Shown here in pieces: positions 37,272-45,692 of a stretch of DNA of 64,000 nucleotides. The stretch is from CAZKDV01 sp964551645. GTDB lineage: Bacteria > Bacteroidota > Bacteroidia > Bacteroidales > DTU049. The stretch is from the NCBI GenBank assembly GCA_964551645.1, contig CAZKDV010000002.1:4472-68471 (forward strand), given 5' to 3'. A model generated the notes under the pieces. That model searched no databases. It was not told where the DNA came from and was given only the letters and a program-made list of their open reading frames with translations. Every line of letters begins with the position of its first letter. Positions within the stretch are counted from its first letter, which is position 1. The translations under genes and the position numbers were made by a program.

Positions 37272-37619
37272 CTAATTAATAAAAACAGATTTCTTAACTT
37301 CTTTTCCTTTTTCCAAACGAATGCTTGTAGTTCCAGTCATTTCTTCATTGCCAAACTCATCAACTGTCCATGCAAGCACATCTAAAATTGCTTCGTTTTT
37401 AAAAGTATGACTAAATGCTCCATTTTTATCTGTTTGTCCAAACACATTAATATCATGCTTATATAGCTTAACTCTTGCGTTAGGAACTGTTTGTATTGTG
37501 TCGGAAGCTAATTTAACTACTACAACAGCTTTGATGTCATTATCTTTTTTGCAAGAAAACAATAAATGTGTTGCTATTCCAAAAGCAATAAATAAAAAAA
37601 TGAAAAACACTCGTTTCAT
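37272..37619 (-). CDS. Small lipoprotein, unknown function
   Basis: From the ATG complementary to 37617-37619 the product has 115 residues. A hydrophobic start (MKRVFFIFLFIAFG) is followed by a lipobox-like LLFSC with Cys at about residue 22, then KKD as is common for exported Bacteroidota lipoproteins. The mature part (KAVVVVKLASDT, VKLYKHD, TDKNGAFSHTF) looks like a single carboxypeptidase-regulatory or Ig-like domain. It stands alone on the minus strand between mqnC and the cyclophilin gene. A longer frame adds 11 residues upstream. Confidence 0.7.
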   Translation of the reverse strand: MKRVFFIFLFIAFGIATHLLFSCKKDNDIKAVVVVKLASDTIQTVPNARVKLYKHDINVFGQTDKNGAFSHTFKNEAILDVLAWTVDEFGNEEMTGTTSIRLEKGKEVKKSVFIN

Positions 37620-37719
37620 AACAATAAATATTTTCAATTTGCAATAATACAATAAATATTGCTAATTTGTATTAATATAAACGCAAAAATAAGTAATTTT
37701 GTAGCAAATTTTCAAAAAT

Positions 37720-38373
37720 ATGAAAAAAACATTTTTATTAATTCTCAATATCATTTTTGTTATGACTCTGACAGCTCAAGAAAAAGAAACTAAGGTTCAA
37801 ATTTCAACCCAATACGGAAATATAGTTATTAAGCTATATAACAACACTCCTCTGCATAGAGATAATTTTATCAAATTGGTTGAAGACGGTTTTTATGAAG
37901 ATTTATTATTTCACAGAGTAATTAATAGTTTTATGATACAAGGTGGCGATCCCGAAAGCCGAAATGCCGCACCCGGCAAAATGCTTGGCGGAAGCGGTCC
38001 CGGATATACCGTACCTGCCGAATTTAAAGCCGAAAACTTTCACAAAAAAGGAGCAGTTGCCGGAGCCAGACTACCTGATAATATTAATCCGAAAAAAGAA
38101 AGTTCGGGTTCTCAATTCTATATTGTGCAAGGCAGAGCTTTTTCAGATATGGAATTAAATCAAATGGAAAAAAGCACAGGAGTTAAATATACAGCCGAAC
38201 AACGCAATGTTTATAAAACTATTGGTGGCACTCCTCATCTTGATAATGGATATACCGTTTTTGGCGAAGTTGTTGAAGGGCTTGATGTTGTGGACAAAAT
38301 TGCAGCCGCAAAAACTGTTAGAGGCGATAGACCACTTGAAGATATAAAAATGAAAATGAAAATTATTCAATAA
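37720..38373 (+). CDS. Exported cyclophilin-type peptidyl-prolyl isomerase
   Basis: The 217-residue product has a signal peptide (cleavage near TLTAQ) and one cyclophilin domain. FHRVINSFMIQGGDP carries the catalytic arginine, SSGSQFYIVQG follows, and FGEVVEGLDVVDKI closes the domain. An insertion between these blocks (MELNQMEKSTGVKYTAEQR) is typical of Bacteroidota periplasmic cyclophilins. It assists folding of envelope proteins. TAATTTTG at 37694-37701 fits a -7 box. pheS begins ten bases after the stop. Confidence 0.93.
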   Translation: MKKTFLLILNIIFVMTLTAQEKETKVQISTQYGNIVIKLYNNTPLHRDNFIKLVEDGFYEDLLFHRVINSFMIQGGDPESRNAAPGKMLGGSGPGYTVPAEFKAENFHKKGAVAGARLPDNINPKKESSGSQFYIVQGRAFSDMELNQMEKSTGVKYTAEQRNVYKTIGGTPHLDNGYTVFGEVVEGLDVVDKIAAAKTVRGDRPLEDIKMKMKIIQ

Positions 38374-38383
38374 TAAAATATAT

Positions 38384-39412
38384 ATGCAATTTGATATAGA
38401 ATCTGTTAAAAAACAAATTATTGAATATAAAGTGTTAGATGCTAAAACACTTGAAGATTTTCGTATTGCATTTTTAAGCAAAAACGGAATAGTTTCAAAA
38501 ATGTTTGAGGCTTTTAAAACACTTGAACCCGATTTGAAGAAGAAATTTGGACAAGACTTAAATTTGTTAAAGAAGTTTACTCAAGACACCTATGATAATC
38601 ATAAACAAACTATTACTGAGGCTTCAAGCACAATAGCAAGTTTGGAATTAGATTTGAGCTTGCCCGTAAATTTCCAATACGAAGGAAGTCGTCATCCAAT
38701 TTCAATTGTTAGCAATCGAATAATTGACATTTTTCTAACTATGGGTTTTACAATAGCTCATGGTCCCGAAATTGAAGATGATTGGCATAATTTTTCTGCT
38801 TTAAATTTTCCTCCCGACCATCCGGCAAGAGATATGCAAGATACTTTCTTTATTGAAAAAAATCCTGATATTGCACTTAGAACGCACACTTCTTCCGTTC
38901 AAATTAGAGTGATGGAAAGCACAAAACCACCCATTAGAAAAATATTTCCCGGCAGAGTTTACAGAAATGAGGCTGTTTCTGCCCGTTCACACTGCTTTTT
39001 TCATCAAATCGAAGGTTTGTATATTGACGAAAATGTTTCTTTTATTGACTTAAAACAAACTTTATTGCATTTTGCCCGAGAACTGTTTTCTGATTCAACT
39101 CAAATTAGGCTACGACCATCATATTTTCCGTTTACCGAACCCTCAGCCGAAATGGATATTTCGTGCAATCTGTGCCACGGCAAAGGTTGTCAGTTTTGTA
39201 AATATACAGGCTGGGTTGAAGTTTTAGGATGCGGTATGGTTGACCCCAATGTTCTTGAAAATTGCAATATATCGCCAGATGAATATACAGGTTTTGCATT
39301 TGGTTTGGGCGTAGAGCGAATAACTAATCTTTTGTTTTCCGTCAAAGATTTACGATTTTTCTCAGAAAATGATGTTCGTTTTCTAAAACAATTTGGAACA
39401 GTTTTATATTAG
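38384..39412 (+). CDS. pheS: Phenylalanine-tRNA ligase alpha subunit
   Basis: The 342-residue product has an N-terminal coiled coil and class II motifs: the HPISIVSNRIIDIF entry, FPGRVYRNEAVSARSHCFFHQIEG (motif 2) and GFAFGLGVERI (motif 3). A Cys-rich insert (CNLCHGKGCQFCKYTGW) is present, as in other members of this phylum. It pairs with PheT, which is not in the window. It starts ten bases after the cyclophilin gene and is followed three bases later by queD. Confidence 0.97.
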   Translation: MQFDIESVKKQIIEYKVLDAKTLEDFRIAFLSKNGIVSKMFEAFKTLEPDLKKKFGQDLNLLKKFTQDTYDNHKQTITEASSTIASLELDLSLPVNFQYEGSRHPISIVSNRIIDIFLTMGFTIAHGPEIEDDWHNFSALNFPPDHPARDMQDTFFIEKNPDIALRTHTSSVQIRVMESTKPPIRKIFPGRVYRNEAVSARSHCFFHQIEGLYIDENVSFIDLKQTLLHFARELFSDSTQIRLRPSYFPFTEPSAEMDISCNLCHGKGCQFCKYTGWVEVLGCGMVDPNVLENCNISPDEYTGFAFGLGVERITNLLFSVKDLRFFSENDVRFLKQFGTVLY

Positions 39413-39414
39413 AT

Positions 39415-39864
39415 ATGAACAACTATTTGACAATCACAAAGATATTTAACATTGAGATGGCTCATGCTTTGTGGAATTACAATGGCAAATGTCGGCATGT
39501 ACACGGACATTCTTATGTGCTTCATGTAACAATCGGAGGAAAACCAATAAACCAAACAGCTCATCCAAATGACGGTATGCTTATGGACTTTACAGATTTG
39601 AAAAAAATAATTAAAGAACATATTGTCAATGTATTTGACCACACTTTAGTTTTAAATGCAAATGCCAACTCTCATAATTTAATTCCAGAAACACCACCTT
39701 TTGACAACATCATCAAAGTGCCTTTTCAGCCCACATGTGAAAATTTGACACTGCATTTTGCCAAAATACTGCAAAAGTTCCTTCCAAAACATGTTGTTTT
39801 ACACGGACTAACTTTATATGAAACTGCAAGCGCTTATGTTAAGTGGGAAAATCCGCTTGTTTAA
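39415..39864 (+). CDS. queD: 6-carboxy-tetrahydropterin synthase / PTPS family
   Basis: The 149-residue product has the zinc ligands H17, H30 and H32 and the catalytic C26 in the CRHVHGHSY stretch, plus a late ETASAYVKW strand with the conserved Glu. QueD makes 6-carboxy-tetrahydropterin from dihydroneopterin triphosphate on the way to queuosine; related PTPS enzymes make tetrahydrobiopterin. The PTPS alternative cannot be excluded because no other queuosine gene is nearby. Its 3' end overlaps the next gene. Confidence 0.88.
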   Translation: MNNYLTITKIFNIEMAHALWNYNGKCRHVHGHSYVLHVTIGGKPINQTAHPNDGMLMDFTDLKKIIKEHIVNVFDHTLVLNANANSHNLIPETPPFDNIIKVPFQPTCENLTLHFAKILQKFLPKHVVLHGLTLYETASAYVKWENPLV

Positions 39865-40720
39865 AAAAGTTTATACACTCATTTATTTAAGCTATAAAGC
39901 TAAAAATGTAAGTATTTTACTTTGTTTGCTCATATTATCCTTATTTCAATTTCAACTTTTTGCCCAAAGTACGGATAAAGACTTGTACGAATTGCGGGGG
40001 AATATTAGATTGATGAAAGAACACACATACAAAGCAAGTGTTGAAAATGGCAAATTGACTAAGGCTTGGAGTTTACATTATCCTCACAAAACAATCTTTA
40101 ATTCTGAAGGAAATATTGTAAAAAGGACATTATATGATAAGTCGGGCTTTGTAATTGAAAAAGAATATGCAGAATTTGACGAGCAAAACAGAAAAACAAG
40201 TAAAACTATTGAAGAACATGAAAATATCATTAAATACTTGTATTTCTATAATAATTTCAATTTGCTACAGAAAGTACAACTTTATGAAAATGAAGCATTT
40301 GTTGCAAAAACAGAATTTGTGTACGACACCTTAAATAGATTAGCGAAAGAATATACATACACAGATAATACTACTGAATTACTTCAATTTCAGTATAAAG
40401 AACCGAATATGCTTTATGTTTTTTATTCAGATTCAAATGTAACAAACAGATTAGTTAGAGAAGAATTTTTTGAAGATTATAAGCAAAAACAAGTTTATTA
40501 CAATTCAGACAATACTTGGTATTCAGTATCAAGCACTTATAATGCAAAAGGCTTTCCGGAGGAAATTGTTATTTGGCATTCACAAGGAACAAAATCCATT
40601 AAGAAATATGAATATGCTTATGACAGAAAAGGCAATTGGAAAAAGCGAATAGAATACGAAAACGGAGTGCCAGTGTTTGTTTACGAAAGAAAATTGAAGT
40701 ATCGTTGGGGGCGATATTAG
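39836..40720 (+). CDS. Secreted YD/RHS-like repeat protein of unknown function
   Basis: I take the ATG at 39836, giving 294 residues; the ATG at 39818 would give 300. Both overlap queD in another frame (29 or 47 bases). The hydrophobic signal segment (ILLCLLILSLF, cleavage near LFAQS) begins unusually late, after about 30 basic or polar residues. The mature part contains short repeated strands (FDEQNRKTSKT, YDTLNRLAKEY, YNAKGFPEEIV, YDRKGNWKKRI) that resemble YD/RHS repeats, which form beta-sheet shells. The function is unknown. It converges on the FemAB-like gene with four bases between the stop codons. Confidence 0.65.
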   Translation: MLSGKIRLFKKVYTLIYLSYKAKNVSILLCLLILSLFQFQLFAQSTDKDLYELRGNIRLMKEHTYKASVENGKLTKAWSLHYPHKTIFNSEGNIVKRTLYDKSGFVIEKEYAEFDEQNRKTSKTIEEHENIIKYLYFYNNFNLLQKVQLYENEAFVAKTEFVYDTLNRLAKEYTYTDNTTELLQFQYKEPNMLYVFYSDSNVTNRLVREEFFEDYKQKQVYYNSDNTWYSVSSTYNAKGFPEEIVIWHSQGTKSIKKYEYAYDRKGNWKKRIEYENGVPVFVYERKLKYRWGRY

Positions 40721-40724
40721 CAAT

Positions 40725-41663
40725 CTATTTCTTAACCCAATTCTTAAACTGCACTAATACATTGTGAGGCAGCATAAGCCTCGACTTTTGTATCCTCAAA
40801 TAAGGTTTATTGCTTGCTCCAAAACTTTTGTAAAACCTTGCTAAATTGTCATTATTACTACCTTCAAAGTCTAAAATTAAATTTTGCTCGGAATATTTAT
40901 TGATAAACGCATCAATTAAAATATGCATAGCACTTAATTCACGACCTTTATCATTATTAGTTGCAGAAAATAACAATATAGCTCTTCCCTTAGCGACAAG
41001 AAATGCTATTCCTGCAACCAAAGTGTTGGAAGCATCATACATTCCCCATATTTTTGCCAAATTTATACTTTTGGTAAAATATAATAAGTGTAGCAATTGC
41101 TTGTACGAATTTTCATTAAGCGATTTGATATTTTCTCCCCTATTTTTTCTAAATAATTCAATTAAGTTTTGAGGATTAACATCTTCGTGAATATAAATAT
41201 TCTCTTGTGATTTTTTTAAATTTCTTTTCAGATTTTGCGAGTAATTTTTATATAGATGCTCATATTGATATATTAAATCAAGTTGGTAGTTATTGTTTGA
41301 AATTGTTCGGAATGAATGATTTTCGGGTAGTTTTTGTAAGTTGTTTAAATTGTAATCAATAAATCGAATATGTGAGGGAATATGTTTAAGAAATTGCAAA
41401 CTTTTTTCGGGTGTAATAAGGGTTTTTGAGAACAAACCTAACTGTTGAACCCAAAAAGGTTGATAGATATACGAAATTCCGAACTTTTTTTTGATAGGCA
41501 AAGGAAATACAGAAACATAATCATCTTCTACAAGAGCGTCCCATTCTTCTGCAACAATATCCAGATACCATGTAAAAACATAAGCCAAGCCATTGGGAGA
41601 ATTCCAAACACACTCATTCCACTTGTCTTTATCAATATCTTGATGCTTAATATACTTAATCAT
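40725..41663 (-). CDS. FemAB/GNAT-like acyltransferase
   Basis: The 312-residue product looks like a FemAB-type GNAT protein. An N-terminal half with WNSPNGLAYVFTWYLDIV and QLGLFSK is followed by SQNLKRNLKKSQ. A second half contains VAGIAFLVAKGRAILLFSA and LDFEGSNNDNLARFYKSFGA, the latter a typical GNAT C-terminal block. Family members add amino acids or acyl groups to cell-wall precursors or to exopolysaccharide. Its ATG overlaps the stop of the polysaccharide-deacetylase gene by four bases, so the two are translationally coupled, which supports a shared glycan role. Confidence 0.75.
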   Translation of the reverse strand: MIKYIKHQDIDKDKWNECVWNSPNGLAYVFTWYLDIVAEEWDALVEDDYVSVFPLPIKKKFGISYIYQPFWVQQLGLFSKTLITPEKSLQFLKHIPSHIRFIDYNLNNLQKLPENHSFRTISNNNYQLDLIYQYEHLYKNYSQNLKRNLKKSQENIYIHEDVNPQNLIELFRKNRGENIKSLNENSYKQLLHLLYFTKSINLAKIWGMYDASNTLVAGIAFLVAKGRAILLFSATNNDKGRELSAMHILIDAFINKYSEQNLILDFEGSNNDNLARFYKSFGASNKPYLRIQKSRLMLPHNVLVQFKNWVKK

Positions 41664-42982
41664 TTGTCTGTGTTTTTTTGTAATTCGTCCACCAATACCT
41701 CAAATACTTTTTCTTTCCAATTAGCCCATTTTTTGTGATTGCTTATTGTTTCGTTATGCCACAGAGCAATAAATTCGCCTTTATATTGATTGCTTATTTG
41801 CAAAATTTCTTTTATTTTAATCATTGCTTCGGCAGGAGCAAGTTGCAAATACTCGTGCAAAGTGCCGTCCATAACAGAAACAAGATGTGTATTTAAAGAC
41901 ATTGCTCTATCATTATTAATATCAAACACTTGAAAAGGTTTAGTTGTTCCGGCTCGCCAGCACAAACCATTGGCAAAACCCATAGTATAATCTTCTTTTA
42001 TTCCTGCTTTTTCAAGTGCTGTCAGCGTTTGCGGAATATGCAATTTCAAAAAGTGTTGGCGGCTACAAATAATTGTTTGTTTTGTAATTTGTTCAATTAT
42101 CTCTTTTTCTTTTCGGATTTCCAAACTATTTTGTCCTCCGCTATATGATGGATGTATCCCGATAGTCCCTATTTCGGCAAGTTCTTTAATTAAATGATGA
42201 AATTCTTTACTTTTTGTAGAAACAGCTTTATCATACTTCCCACCCGAGCGAACATGAATAAAAAACAACATTTCAATATTTGTTTGTTTGCGAATTGCTT
42301 TGATATAATCATATACATCAAATGGGTCTGTTTTTGTTCCTTTTATTACAGCTTTTCGTTCAAAAAATGTTTGAAAATCAAAGTTTATTAAATCTCGAAT
42401 ATAATTTCCGTAATGTCTAATAAATGGTTTGCCTTTATACGCCCAAGCAATATCAATATCAAAACTTAAAATCGGCTTGTAATTAGCTTGGTTTATTTGA
42501 ATGTTTGCAAAGTGATGTTGCAAAAAACTTTTTAATTGTTCTGTCCATATATCTACTACCGGACTTAATGCTAAATCATTTTTTTGTAAAAAAGATGTAT
42601 TGCATGAAAATCTTCCATGTTTATCAGGCACATATTGTTGATATTCCTCTACTCTGCTTAAAAAGTAAAAACATGCAGCAAATATATCAAATGTAATTTC
42701 GGAGGGAGAATTTTGCTTTAATGTGACATGAATGTCATTATGAATTAATGAAAATTTTAAAGTATCAATATTTGTAATATCAAAAAAAGATGATTTTGGG
42801 ATAAATGGAACTTCTTTAATATTATGTTTGAGATATGTAATTTTATTTCCAGAATAACTATCAAATTCTTCTTTGTTTGTTGTAATTGAGTATGATATGT
42901 TGAGAAAGTCTTTTAATAAAACTTTAAAAATATATGAAACACGATTTGTTATTGAATCAGTTAAAATGAGTATTTGATACAT
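41660..42982 (-). CDS. Polysaccharide-deacetylase-family protein
   Basis: The 440-residue product has an N-terminal domain of about 150 residues typical of Bacteroidota deacetylase-like proteins. A NodB-like barrel follows with LSFDIDIAWAY (metal-binding D-x-D variant), GIHPSYSG (metal His with the HPSYSG pattern) and a late IALWHNET containing a catalytic-type His. It would remove acetyl groups from an N-acetylated glycan. It is upstream of, and overlaps, the FemAB-like gene. wecB lies 89 bases upstream on the same strand, so a surface-polysaccharide locus is likely. Confidence 0.82.
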   Translation of the reverse strand: MYQILILTDSITNRVSYIFKVLLKDFLNISYSITTNKEEFDSYSGNKITYLKHNIKEVPFIPKSSFFDITNIDTLKFSLIHNDIHVTLKQNSPSEITFDIFAACFYFLSRVEEYQQYVPDKHGRFSCNTSFLQKNDLALSPVVDIWTEQLKSFLQHHFANIQINQANYKPILSFDIDIAWAYKGKPFIRHYGNYIRDLINFDFQTFFERKAVIKGTKTDPFDVYDYIKAIRKQTNIEMLFFIHVRSGGKYDKAVSTKSKEFHHLIKELAEIGTIGIHPSYSGGQNSLEIRKEKEIIEQITKQTIICSRQHFLKLHIPQTLTALEKAGIKEDYTMGFANGLCWRAGTTKPFQVFDINNDRAMSLNTHLVSVMDGTLHEYLQLAPAEAMIKIKEILQISNQYKGEFIALWHNETISNHKKWANWKEKVFEVLVDELQKNTDK

Positions 42983-43071
42983 TTATCTGATAATTGTTAG
43001 TTGAAACTATTATTGATGTATTTGATATACATAAGCTAAATTCGTTGAATAATAATTGGTTTTGAGTTTAT

Positions 43072-44229
43072 TTATTCTTTTTTTTCATGAAGTTGAACTA
43101 TTGTATTGCATATATATTGTGCTGTTGTGCCATTTCCAAATATTTCAGGATATTCAATATCTTTATTTCCGATAAAATGTAAAATTCCGTTTCTAATTTT
43201 TTCTGAGTTTGCACCCACCAAAACACCCGCTTTTTGCTCAAGTATTTCAACCCATTCAGTTGTATTTCTGAGAATTACACAAGATTTTTTGAAAAAATAT
43301 GCTTCTTTTTGAACACCGCCTGAATCGGTAATTATAATTTCTGCTTGACTTTCAAGTATGCTCATGTCGAGAAATGAAACCGGATCAATAATTTTCAAAT
43401 ATTTGTCATTCATCAATGATTCATATTCTTTTTCTGTAAAATATTGTTTGATAGTGTTTTTTGTTCGTGGATGTATCGGAAGAACAAAAGTCATTGATAT
43501 TTCTTTTGAAACTTCAAGTAAGGTTTTAAAAATTGATTTAAGATTATTGATATTATCTGTATTGTGGTCTCTATGTATGGTGCAAAGACAGTATGGAGTG
43601 TTTATTAGCTCAAGGTTCTCAATAATTTTTAAGTTTTTCTTTGCTATATCCAAAAAGAATAATGTATTGTCATACATTATATCTCCACTATGAAATATGC
43701 CGGGATTATTAATAGTATAAGGTGCTTTAGTGTTCAATTTAAAACCTTCATTTTGAAGATTATTTATGGCAGTATGTGTAGGTGCAAATAATAAAGTTGA
43801 AAAATGGTCACATGCAATTCTGTTTAATTCTTCGGACATTGTTTTATCAAATGAACGCAAGCCAGCTTCGATATGGATTATTGGAATATGTATTTTTGCT
43901 GCGGCAATTGCTGCGGCGAGAGTTGAGTTAGTATCTCCGTACATTACACACCAATCAACTTGTTCGCTAATTAACAATTCTTCAATTCCGGAAATCATAC
44001 TTGCAGTTTGGCTTCCATGTTTGCCAGACCCTAAGTGTAAATTATAATCAGGATTTGGAATATCCAATTCTTTGATAAAAACTTCGGACATATTATAATC
44101 ATAATGTTGTCCGGTATGAACTATTATTTCTTTAATTTGATTTGAAAAATTTTGTCTAATAGCACGGCTTAATGCTGCGGCTTTAATTATCTGTGGTCTT
44201 GCACCAATAATTGTTAATATTTTTATCAT
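43072..44229 (-). CDS. wecB: UDP-N-acetylglucosamine 2-epimerase (non-hydrolysing)
   Basis: The 385-residue product has the GT-B epimerase motifs ARPQIIKAAAL, VHTGQHYDYNMS, YGDTNSTLAAA, IHIEAGLRSFD and ITDSGGVQKEA. It interconverts UDP-GlcNAc and UDP-ManNAc for surface polysaccharide. Gene spacing to radC is two bases, so they are on one transcript although the functions are unrelated. It supports the polysaccharide role of the two downstream genes. Confidence 0.93.
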   Translation of the reverse strand: MIKILTIIGARPQIIKAAALSRAIRQNFSNQIKEIIVHTGQHYDYNMSEVFIKELDIPNPDYNLHLGSGKHGSQTASMISGIEELLISEQVDWCVMYGDTNSTLAAAIAAAKIHIPIIHIEAGLRSFDKTMSEELNRIACDHFSTLLFAPTHTAINNLQNEGFKLNTKAPYTINNPGIFHSGDIMYDNTLFFLDIAKKNLKIIENLELINTPYCLCTIHRDHNTDNINNLKSIFKTLLEVSKEISMTFVLPIHPRTKNTIKQYFTEKEYESLMNDKYLKIIDPVSFLDMSILESQAEIIITDSGGVQKEAYFFKKSCVILRNTTEWVEILEQKAGVLVGANSEKIRNGILHFIGNKDIEYPEIFGNGTTAQYICNTIVQLHEKKE

Positions 44230-44231
44230 TT

Positions 44232-44930
44232 CTAAATTTGTGCTTTATCTGCAAAGCTATAAAAATTTTCATGTCCAATAATTACATGGTCAAGAAGTGC
44301 AATATCCATTATCTGACAAGCCGCCTTCACAGTTTTAGTTAGCTTAATGTCTGCTTCACTTGGTTTTGAGCTTCCCGAAGGATGATTGTGACATATAATC
44401 ATGCTTACTGCATTGTGTTCTATTGCAAATTTCATTATTTTTTTCACTTCAACTGTTGTTCGCGTAGTGCCACCTTCTGCAATTTGTTGTCTTTTCAGAA
44501 TGTTAGCTTTTGCGCTAAGAAGTATTACCCAAAATTCTTCATGATCTAAATCGGCAAGCACACTTTGCATATACTCAAAAACATCTTTACTTGAGGTAAT
44601 GCTTCTCGTTATTTTTATTTCGGCTTCTCTGCGTCTTCTTCCAAGTTCAAGAGCAGCAATAATAGTAATCGCTTTTGCTTCGCCTATACCGGAATATTTA
44701 GTTAATTGAGCCACAGATAACTTACCCAGCTTATATAGCTCATTATTAACATCTTGTAATATTTTTTGGGCTAATAAAACAGCTGATTCATTTTTATTAC
44801 CTGAACGCAATAAAATAGCAAGCAACTCAGCATCAGATAAAGCAGTTCGTCCTTTTAACAACATTTTCTCTCTTGGTCTGTCTTCAGCTGCAAGATTTTT
44901 TATTGAAAGTTGATTTTTCTTTTTCCCCAT
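44232..44930 (-). CDS. radC: RadC/JAB-domain protein
   Basis: The 232-residue product has an N-terminal helix-hairpin-helix part (LSDAELLAILLRSG, LTKYSGIGEAKA) and a C-terminal JAMM metalloprotease-like domain with H-N-H-P-S-G and the distal D in KPSEAD. The family name suggests repair, but its biochemical role is not settled. The metal ligands are intact. It lies in a minus-strand string between the CCG-domain gene and wecB. Confidence 0.93.
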   Translation of the reverse strand: MGKKKNQLSIKNLAAEDRPREKMLLKGRTALSDAELLAILLRSGNKNESAVLLAQKILQDVNNELYKLGKLSVAQLTKYSGIGEAKAITIIAALELGRRRREAEIKITRSITSSKDVFEYMQSVLADLDHEEFWVILLSAKANILKRQQIAEGGTTRTTVEVKKIMKFAIEHNAVSMIICHNHPSGSSKPSEADIKLTKTVKAACQIMDIALLDHVIIGHENFYSFADKAQI

Positions 44931-44946
44931 TTCAAATATATGAAAT

Positions 44947-45678
44947 CTAAGATGATTGTAAGTCTAAAGCCATAGCAATAAAATCAGCTACATGTAATAT
45001 TTGCAATGGAATGTTTTGTTTTCTTGCATAGCTTTGCAAATGTAATAAACATGAAGGCTCGTTTGAAATTAAATATTGAGCTCCTGTTTTTATTGCATCT
45101 TGAAGTTTTTCTTCTGCCATTGCAGCCGAGATGTAAGGATTTTTGTATGAAAATGTACCTCCAAAACCGCAACATACATCTGCATTTGGCAAGTTTACAA
45201 TATTTACTCCACTAATAGTGCTTAATAGTTTATGTGTAGTATTTGGTTCGTCATAATCATTTACGCTACAGCTTGAATGTATTGTAATTGTGGCATTGTG
45301 AGAACAATGAACTTTTTTTATACCTAAAACATTATACATGAAATCAGTAAATTCGTAACATTTTGGGAGCAATTGTTTTAATTCATTATGACGAGATGTA
45401 TTGTAAAACAATTTGGGATAATATTTTCGGAGCATTACGATACATGAAACGGAAGGCGAAACAACATAATTTCCATTGTTCATTTCTGAAATAAATTTAT
45501 CTCCAAGTGAAATAGCTTGTTCAATATACCCATTTTTATATGCCATTTGTCCGCAACAAGTTTGTTCTGCATTATAGTCAATGCTGACTTTATAATGTTC
45601 GAGAATATTAATCATGCTCTCAGCTGTTTTCGGAAACATTTGATCTACAACGCAAGGAATAAAAGCATTAACTCTCAT
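44947..45678 (-). CDS. CCG-domain (LutA/GlpC-like) Fe-S oxidoreductase subunit
   Basis: The 243-residue product contains two cysteine-rich CCG domains: TCCGQMAYKNG near residue 41 and VCCGFGGTFSYK near 168. PSVSC and SSC segments supply further cysteine ligands. This is the LutA-type subunit that binds a noncubane or 4Fe-4S cluster in lactate or glycolate utilisation and in heterodisulfide-reductase-like complexes. The LutB/LutC partners are not in the window. It starts 15 bases after the secA stop side and is followed by radC. Confidence 0.82.
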   Translation of the reverse strand: MRVNAFIPCVVDQMFPKTAESMINILEHYKVSIDYNAEQTCCGQMAYKNGYIEQAISLGDKFISEMNNGNYVVSPSVSCIVMLRKYYPKLFYNTSRHNELKQLLPKCYEFTDFMYNVLGIKKVHCSHNATITIHSSCSVNDYDEPNTTHKLLSTISGVNIVNLPNADVCCGFGGTFSYKNPYISAAMAEEKLQDAIKTGAQYLISNEPSCLLHLQSYARKQNIPLQILHVADFIAMALDLQSS

Positions 45679-45692
45679 TTTTTATCCCGAAT

